From contig NZ_JACHMX010000001.1 in NCBI RefSeq assembly GCF_014205155.1, positions 4,650,001 through 4,714,000 on the forward strand: a stretch of DNA of 64,000 bases. Reading direction: 5' to 3'. The position numbers and the translations under genes are program-made. Each line of letters begins with the position of its first letter. The first letter of the stretch is position 1. A model generated the notes under the pieces. That model saw only the letters and a program-made list of their open reading frames with translations, searched no databases and was not told the origin of the DNA. The stretch comes from Amycolatopsis umgeniensis. Lineage in GTDB: Bacteria > Actinomycetota > Actinomycetes > Mycobacteriales > Pseudonocardiaceae. Shown piece by piece: positions 58,812 through 64,000 of the stretch.

Positions 58812-60049
58812 GCCTGAACCAGCGTTTCCCGCTTTCGGACGCCATCGAGGTCGACAAGCTCGTCGAAGAGCTGCGTGCCGAGCCAGTCGGCGGACGGCTG
58901 CGCGTCGGAGACCCGCGCGTCGTCGAGTTCCTGACGAAGTTCGCGCGCAAGCTGCTCGCGCCCGCGACCGCCCGCCGCTTCCCGGAACTGGCGTCGCTCG
59001 GTTTCTTCCTGCGCAAGGGAGAGATCGCCAAGGCACTGTCCACTTTGGAGACTTCCGGCGACGCGCTGCGCTTCCCGCGCGGGCTCGTCTTCCACGTGCC
59101 GCCCGCCAACGTCGACACGATCTTCGTGTACTCGTGGGCGCTTTCCGCGCTCGCGGGCAATCACAACGTCGTCCGCGTGTCCTCGCGTTCGGCAGGCGCC
59201 GCCGAAACGGTGCTGGAGGCGCTCAACGCCGCACTGTCCGAAGTGGACGCCGAAACCGCCGCCGCGATCACCGCGACCCAGCGCATGGTCACCTACGACC
59301 GCAGCGACGCGATCAGCGGCGCGCTGTCGGTCGCGGCGGACCTGCGAGTGATCTGGGGCGGCGACGCCTCGGTCGCGGCGCTGCGCAAGTACCCGCTGGC
59401 GCCGCACGCGCGCGACCTGACCTTCCCGGACCGGTCCTCGTTCGCGGTCGCGTCGGTGCGCGGCTGGCAGAACGCCTCCGAGGCCGAGCGGCGAGGCGCG
59501 GCCGAGGGTTTCTACAACGACTCGTACTGGTTCGACCAGGCCGCCTGCTCGTCACCGCGCGCGGTGTTCTGGGTCGGCGACGAAGCGGGCGCTCGCGAAG
59601 CAGGGCAGGAGTTCCGGAAGCTGCTCGCCGAGGTCCTCGCGACGAAACAGCACGTCACCGAGCCCGCGATGGCCGTCCAGAAGCGGGTTTCGGCGTACGG
59701 CGCGGCCGTCGACGGGCTCGTCAGCGGTATCGAGTTCCAGGGCAACGGCATCGCGACGCTCGAGTTGGCCGACCCCGCGATCCTCCCGCGCGAATGGCTC
59801 GGTGCGGGCACTTTCGCCAACGCGCGGGTGGACACGCTTTCCGACCTCGTTCCGATCGTGCTCCGCAAAGATCAAACCGTCGGCCAATTCGGCTTCAGCA
59901 AAGAAGAATTGACGCAATTCGTGACGGAATTGGCGGGGCGCGGCGTCGACCGTGTCGTTCCCTTCGGATCGGCCCTGACGTTCTCCGCGATTTGGGACGG
60001 CTACGATCTGCTGACCGAGTTCAGCCGACTGGTGACCGTACAGGCCTGA
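58808..60049 (+). CDS. LuxC-like acyl-CoA/acyl-protein reductase
   Basis: 413-residue aldehyde-dehydrogenase-like reductase of the LuxC family. The catalytic Cys is Cys247 in DQAACSSPRAVFWVG. The N-terminal half includes GLVFHVPPANVDTIFVYSW and the NADPH-binding LRVIWGGDASV. With LuxE it should reduce an activated acid to an aldehyde, which could be reduced or oxidised again, or used in a glycan substituent. ATG 58808 overlaps the LuxE-like stop. The last gene of the coupled operon; the flippase-like gene follows 33 bases later. Confidence 0.88.
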   Translation: MSLNQRFPLSDAIEVDKLVEELRAEPVGGRLRVGDPRVVEFLTKFARKLLAPATARRFPELASLGFFLRKGEIAKALSTLETSGDALRFPRGLVFHVPPANVDTIFVYSWALSALAGNHNVVRVSSRSAGAAETVLEALNAALSEVDAETAAAITATQRMVTYDRSDAISGALSVAADLRVIWGGDASVAALRKYPLAPHARDLTFPDRSSFAVASVRGWQNASEAERRGAAEGFYNDSYWFDQAACSSPRAVFWVGDEAGAREAGQEFRKLLAEVLATKQHVTEPAMAVQKRVSAYGAAVDGLVSGIEFQGNGIATLELADPAILPREWLGAGTFANARVDTLSDLVPIVLRKDQTVGQFGFSKEELTQFVTELAGRGVDRVVPFGSALTFSAIWDGYDLLTEFSRLVTVQA

Positions 60050-60082
60050 CCAGCGGCGACAGAGGCCGAGCAAGGAGGTTCA

Positions 60083-61054
60083 GTGACGACCGTCGAAACG
60101 CCCGAAGGGGAGTCTCCGGTTGCGGTAAAGCAACCGAAATCCACCAAGGCGAAGGTCCTCGACGTCGTTCGCTGGGTCGCCATCCTGCTGGTCATCGCTT
60201 TCGCGGCGAAGACACTTGTCGCCAATTGGGGTGAATTCTGGCGGACGTTGTCCGACGTCGCCTGGGAATCCTCCACGTTGAGCCTGCTCGCGCTCATCGC
60301 CGCGATCATGGTGTCGACCTACGGCTGGCAGGTCATGGTCGACGACCTCGGCAAGCCGATCGGCTACGCCCGCGGCGCGCAGATCTGCCTCGTCGGCTCG
60401 CTCGGCAAGTACGTGCCGGGTTCGGTGTGGGCGTACCTGCTGCAGATGGAACTGGGCCGCAAGGCCGGGCTCGCCAGGGCCCGGATCTTCACCGGTTCGC
60501 TGATCCAGCTCGGCGTCGGCGTGGTGTCGGCGCTGGTCGTCTCGCTGCTCGCGGCCCCCGCGGTGTTCAGCAACAGCCCGCGCGCGATGTGGCTGTTCGT
60601 GCTCATCCCGGTCGGGCTCGCGATGCTGCATCCGAAGGTGCTGACCTGGGGCACGTCGCTCGTGCTGCGCATCCTGCGCCGCCCGCCGCTCGATCACCGG
60701 TTGAGCTGGTCGGTGGTGGGGAAGGTCTTCGGTTCGTCGACGGCGGCGTGGGCGTTGCAGGGCGTGCACCTGTGGCTGCTGGCGAACTCCGTCGGCACGC
60801 CGGGGTTCAGCGGCTTCGTGCTGTGTGTCGGCGCGATGGCGGTCGCGATGACCGTCGGGACGTTCGCGTTCATCCTGCCGAGCGGGGTCGGCGTCCGTGA
60901 GGTCGCGCAGGTCGCCGTGCTGACCGCGTCGGGCCTCACCGTCGTCCAGGCGACGGCGTTCGCCATCGCCTCACGGGTCATGTTCACCGTCGCCGACCTG
61001 ATCACCGCCGGCGCCGCCGCCCTCTCGGCGCGCCTCGCCACTTCCCGCGTTTAG
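60083..61054 (+). CDS. Lysylphosphatidylglycerol synthase TM-like (UPF0104) flippase-like protein
   Basis: 323-residue protein with about eight membrane helices of the LPG-synthase transmembrane/UPF0104 family (GSLGKYVPGSVWAYLLQ; FILPSGVGVREVAQVAVL). Relatives flip lysyl-PG or act in glycolipid export. It has no synthase domain. AAGGAGG lies 6 bases before GTG 60083. Its position at the end of the acyl-glycan operon suggests transport of the product across the membrane. Its stop codon lies in the hairpin at 61050. Confidence 0.82.
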   Translation: MTTVETPEGESPVAVKQPKSTKAKVLDVVRWVAILLVIAFAAKTLVANWGEFWRTLSDVAWESSTLSLLALIAAIMVSTYGWQVMVDDLGKPIGYARGAQICLVGSLGKYVPGSVWAYLLQMELGRKAGLARARIFTGSLIQLGVGVVSALVVSLLAAPAVFSNSPRAMWLFVLIPVGLAMLHPKVLTWGTSLVLRILRRPPLDHRLSWSVVGKVFGSSTAAWALQGVHLWLLANSVGTPGFSGFVLCVGAMAVAMTVGTFAFILPSGVGVREVAQVAVLTASGLTVVQATAFAIASRVMFTVADLITAGAAALSARLATSRV

Positions 61055-61105
61055 TCCTCTGGATGCGGTAGTTGCACGCGCAAGGAACGCATCCAGAGGA
61101 CTAAA
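61050..61105. terminator. Bidirectional terminator-like hairpin, 18-bp arms
   Basis: TTTAGTCCTCTGGATGCG (61050-61067) pairs exactly with 61088-61105 around 20 bases. The right arm is followed by AAAAG and the left is preceded by CG. It contains the stop of the flippase-like gene and sits 5 bases beyond the stop of the convergent gene at 61110. Confidence 0.8.
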
Positions 61106-61109
61106 AGCT

Positions 61110-63047
61110 TCAGGGGTTGAGCCGGTAGATCACCGCGTCCGGGTTGCGGTAGACCTCGGTCACGAAGTTCAGACCGTCCAGATCGCGCAGCCCGGCCTGG
61201 CGCGGGGCACCCGGCGGGTAGCCGTACTGCCCGAGGATCACCCAGCGCACGTTCAGCCGCCGCACGGCCGCCCGCACCTCGGCGTTCGACGGGTACTCGC
61301 GGAAGTGCCACTCCAGCAGCCGCGCGTCCGACGGCGACAGCGTCTCGTCGAAATGCCCGGAAGTGGTGCGGACGCCCGACAGCGCGTAGGTCCACACCGT
61401 CCCGTCCAGCCGGTCGTTCACCGCGCGCTCGCCGGGTTTCGCGAACTCGGCGAGCTTCTCCATCGCGGCCGCTTCGTCCGGGCTCACCGGCAGTTTGTGC
61501 GGGTTGATGCCTGGGGTGTTCGCGTAGCCGGGCGCGATCTTTTCCGCGTTGGACCGCGCGTAGAAACCGTTGCTCAGGAAGGCGAATCCGCCGAACACCA
61601 CCACCGCGACGACGAACGCGGGCACCTTCCGGTGCACCAGGGTGTCCCGTAGCCACGCCTGCGTCTCGGCGAGCCCGTGCGCCGCGATGATCGAGAGGGG
61701 GACCGCCGCCATCGACATGAACCGGTACGGGTCGTTCCACCACGGCCGGGAAAGCGCCAGCACGATCGGCTGCTCCGACGACGTCACCGCGATGTAGGCG
61801 AGCCCGGTGACCAGCGCCGTCACCCCGATCCAGCGCAGCCCGCCTGCCCGCGCGAAGAAGATGAAGCCCGCCAACAGCGCGGCGGAAAGCCACATCTGCG
61901 GATAGGGCTCGTGGTGCTGGAAGCCCAGCAGCGCGCCGAGAGCCGTCGTCGCCCGCCATTCGACCGGCCAGCTGCGATAGGGCACCTCGCCGTTCGCGAG
62001 TCCGATCGCGCCGAACAGTTGCAGCCCCGCCACGAAGACCGCGACGACGCCGACGATCGCCAGCGCGCGCAGGTCCCGTCCGATCCGCCGCCACCGTTCA
62101 CCGGGCGCGAGCCAGCGCTGCAGCAGCAGCGGACCGGCGAACAGGATCGCGCCGAACAACGCCGACGAGTGCACGCACAGCAGTCCGACAGCACTGATCA
62201 TCAGGACGAAGCCGGTGTCGGGCGCCGGGCGGTCGAGGTACCGCTTCACCGCGACGGCGGCCAGCGGCGTCAGCGCCAGACCGAGCAGGAACGGCAGCAA
62301 AGGTCCCCTGCTCATCGACTCGTACAGCCCCATCACCGGCGCGATGGAGACGAGCGCGACCGCGCCCGCGAGCACCGCGCGCCCGCGGAACACGCGCACC
62401 ATCGTGACCAGCGACAACGCGAGCAGCGCGGGCAGCAGCGCGGTGTTCGCGTCCAGGGTCAGCGGGATGGTCGCCGGGCTCAGCAGGTACACCACGGACG
62501 CGAGCAGGTGATACGCGTTGGGGTAGAACACCGGCGCCGCGTCGCCGTACCAGTTGACCTCGCCGGTGCCGAACAGGCCGCCGTCCCCGGTTTCGGCGAT
62601 CTGCCGGACGCCGTTCGCGTGATAGACCGCGTCGAAACCCTGCGGGATGGCGTCCAGCCTGCCCATCCCGCGCACCACGGCGTACATCCCGACGGCGGCC
62701 GCGAGCAGCAAACAGGCCCCGACGGCTAGATGCCCTGCCCGTCCCCACAGCGGTTCCTCCGGCGCGGGCGGCCATCGGCGCAGGGTGAGCCGTCGCAGAC
62801 CGTGAGCGACTCCGGCGAACAAGACCGTCGCCGCCGCGTACGTCACCGGGGTGAACGGGAGGCCGAGCGCGGCCGTCCACGGCCCGGCGAGACCACCGAT
62901 GGCGTAACTCAGCAACGGCGTCATACCCGCGAGCACCCAGCCGCGCAGGCCGGCGGCGAGACCGGTGAGCAGGCCGGGCAGGCCGATGACGAGCAGTGCG
63001 ACGCACACCGTGACGATGTCGGCCAGCAGGGAGGTCTGGGTGGGCAC
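61110..63047 (-). CDS. Polytopic membrane protein (DUF6541-like, GT-C type topology)
   Basis: 645-residue protein with about twelve membrane helices and a C-terminal extracytoplasmic domain (NPDAVIYRLNP at the end). Loops carry conserved pieces: WYGDAAPVFYPNAYHLLASV and PWWNDPYRFM. It matches the DUF6541 group, often found in actinobacterial cell-envelope loci and proposed to be glycosyltransferases with lipid-linked donors. No classical Asp-Asp pair is identifiable with certainty. The start is GTG 63047. It is convergent with the flippase-like gene. Confidence 0.75.
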   Translation of the reverse strand: MPTQTSLLADIVTVCVALLVIGLPGLLTGLAAGLRGWVLAGMTPLLSYAIGGLAGPWTAALGLPFTPVTYAAATVLFAGVAHGLRRLTLRRWPPAPEEPLWGRAGHLAVGACLLLAAAVGMYAVVRGMGRLDAIPQGFDAVYHANGVRQIAETGDGGLFGTGEVNWYGDAAPVFYPNAYHLLASVVYLLSPATIPLTLDANTALLPALLALSLVTMVRVFRGRAVLAGAVALVSIAPVMGLYESMSRGPLLPFLLGLALTPLAAVAVKRYLDRPAPDTGFVLMISAVGLLCVHSSALFGAILFAGPLLLQRWLAPGERWRRIGRDLRALAIVGVVAVFVAGLQLFGAIGLANGEVPYRSWPVEWRATTALGALLGFQHHEPYPQMWLSAALLAGFIFFARAGGLRWIGVTALVTGLAYIAVTSSEQPIVLALSRPWWNDPYRFMSMAAVPLSIIAAHGLAETQAWLRDTLVHRKVPAFVVAVVVFGGFAFLSNGFYARSNAEKIAPGYANTPGINPHKLPVSPDEAAAMEKLAEFAKPGERAVNDRLDGTVWTYALSGVRTTSGHFDETLSPSDARLLEWHFREYPSNAEVRAAVRRLNVRWVILGQYGYPPGAPRQAGLRDLDGLNFVTEVYRNPDAVIYRLNP

Positions 63048-63310
63048 GGGCTTCCTCGGGGTGGGGAATCCGCACGGAACCCCCGAGGTGCGGAACGGAA
63101 TGGGAAGTCAGATTAACGGCCGAGGGCCGTTACCCGAAGGAGTCACATCCCGTCGGGGAAAACGGCGGAACGACGCCTACTCCGCGCACACCGAACTCAC
63201 CCATTCGTGTCAACTAACTGCGCCAAAAGAAACACCTCGGCGCGGTGATCGATACTTGACCGTAGTCTTTTCGTCAGGGGAGTGGCTCGGCCCGGAAGGG
63301 TGGGGATCAG
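63048..63310. other. Divergent intergenic region
   Basis: 263 bases between the starts of two polytopic membrane proteins. TTGACC at 63256-63261 could be a -35 element for the plus-strand gene, but no -10 at the right distance is clear. No small gene is supported. Confidence 0.4.
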
Positions 63311-64000
63311 GTGGTGGTCGCGCTCGTCGGCGCCTGGTTCGTGGTCGCCGCCTTCGTCCTCGTGGCCTGGCCCGAGATCAGTGCGGACAAGAACTGGCGC
63401 GCCGCCGCGCTGGCGCTGACTCTCGGTTTCTCGCTGATACACCAGCTGTTGTTTTCGACCATCTCGGAAGACGCGTACATCACTTTCCGTTACGCCCAGA
63501 ACATCGCCGACGGCAATGGCCCGGTGTTCAACACCGGTGAGCGGATCGAGGGATACGCGAATTTCCTCTGGATGATCGCGATCGCGTTGCCGAAGGCCGC
63601 TTTCGGGGCCGATATCGAGACCTCCGCGATCGTCCTCGGGGTCCTCGCCACCCTCGGCGCGGTCCTGCTCGCGCACGTGACGGTGAACCGGGTGGTCGCG
63701 CGGGCGGCGGGGGAGCCTCGTCCGGCCTACGGGGTGGCCGCCGCCGTGCTCGTCGCGGGCGCCGGAGGATTGGCCGCGTACGGCGGATCCGGCACCGAGA
63801 CACCGTTGTTCGTGCTGCTCGTGTTCGGCGTCTTCGCCTCGCTCGCGGCGCGGCGTCCGGTCGTCGCGGGGGTGCTCGTCGCCTTCGCGATGATGACCCG
63901 TCCGGCGGGGACGCTGCTCGCGGTGCTCGTCGGGAGCTGGCTGGTCATCGCCGCGCTGCGCGGCCGCTACACCTGGTGGTCACCGGCGGGCTGGCTGCTC
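63311..64000 (+). CDS. GT-C-type glycosyltransferase-like membrane protein (3' truncated by window)
   Basis: The first 230 residues of a polytopic protein. After two N-terminal helices, the loop SEDAYITFRYAQNIADGNGPVFNTGERIEG carries the acidic residues (Asp after SE) typical of GT-C enzymes and of AftB-like arabinosyltransferases; only parts are quoted elsewhere. EGYANFLW and further helices follow. The start is GTG 63311, with GGAAGGG about 13 bases upstream. It probably adds sugars from polyprenyl-phosphate donors outside the membrane. The C-terminal half lies beyond the window. Confidence 0.75.
   Translation, partial: MVVALVGAWFVVAAFVLVAWPEISADKNWRAAALALTLGFSLIHQLLFSTISEDAYITFRYAQNIADGNGPVFNTGERIEGYANFLWMIAIALPKAAFGADIETSAIVLGVLATLGAVLLAHVTVNRVVARAAGEPRPAYGVAAAVLVAGAGGLAAYGGSGTETPLFVLLVFGVFASLAARRPVVAGVLVAFAMMTRPAGTLLAVLVGSWLVIAALRGRYTWWSPAGWLL

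Noticed and set aside
1..64000. tRNA or rRNA genes, prophage or transposase
   Set aside because: I found no convincing T-arm/acceptor pairs, rRNA signatures, or integrase or transposase motifs on either strand. A covariance-model scan would be decisive for tRNAs.

Overview
This is a high-GC actinobacterial chromosome segment. Many GTG and TTG starts, ATGA/GTGA start-stop overlaps, start codons sitting a few bases after TANNNT -10 boxes, a SARP regulator, DUF3558/DUF4232/Excalibur surface proteins and a septum-formation protein all point to Pseudonocardiaceae. An Amycolatopsis-like organism is my best guess, made from gene content and not from any search. I see no rRNA, tRNA, CRISPR array, integrase or transposase.

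Region 1 (1-13.3 kb) carries the end of a CydC-type ABC exporter gene coupled to a DevS-like GAF histidine kinase. A DevR-like response regulator lies 3.3 kb away. Between and after them come an Excalibur surface protein with a class F-like sortase, a histidine phosphatase, a secreted HAD phosphatase, a conserved protein of unknown function and a secreted M14 carboxypeptidase. A 2.5 kb two-gene module (degenerate nuclease-fold protein; DEDDh exonuclease-BRCT-membrane fusion) is bounded by a perfect 24-bp direct repeat, one copy of which forms the 3' end of a MazG-like gene.

Region 2 (13.4-20.8 kb) holds a truncated nitrate/nitrite-type sensor, two large unrecognised proteins (one a paralogue of a region 1 protein), a Phd/VapC toxin-antitoxin pair with an operator at its start codon, a 56-residue membrane protein, a 21-bp tandem repeat array, coaA and a macro-domain protein.

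Region 3 (20.8-35 kb) is a housekeeping backbone: pheA, phosphatase, minimal zincin, septum-formation protein and serS, in the order and orientation I recall for M. tuberculosis Rv3838c-Rv3834c. It is interrupted by accessory genes: an MFS exporter, a YgiB/YgiC/DUF350 envelope module, a haloalkane dehalogenase-like hydrolase and a class III aminotransferase. It ends with an LhgO-like oxidase divergent from a TetR repressor with two matching operators.

Region 4 (35-42.8 kb) contains an NTF2-like protein, a C45 acyltransferase coupled to a DHA2 exporter, two small membrane proteins and a SARP/NB-ARC regulator.

Region 5 (42.8-64 kb) is a cell-surface glycan or glycolipid locus. Part A (42.9-46.8 kb) encodes a sugar aminotransferase, epimerase/dehydratase, GT4 glycosyltransferase and left-handed beta-helix acyltransferase. 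Part B (52.4-64 kb) encodes an oxidoreductase/aminotransferase pair, then a tightly coupled operon of LpxA-like acyltransferase, acyl carrier protein, FabG-like reductase, acyl-AMP ligase, LuxE-like and LuxC-like proteins, followed by a flippase-like protein and two large polytopic proteins. Parts A and B are separated by 5.6 kb holding a duplicated lipoprotein/Uma2 unit, repeat-rich DNA, a CopC-like protein and an ECF sigma factor. The LpxA-ACP-LuxE-LuxC operon, in a lineage without lipid A, is the most unusual feature. I infer that it makes an unusual acyl or hydroxyacyl group and transfers it to an amino sugar.
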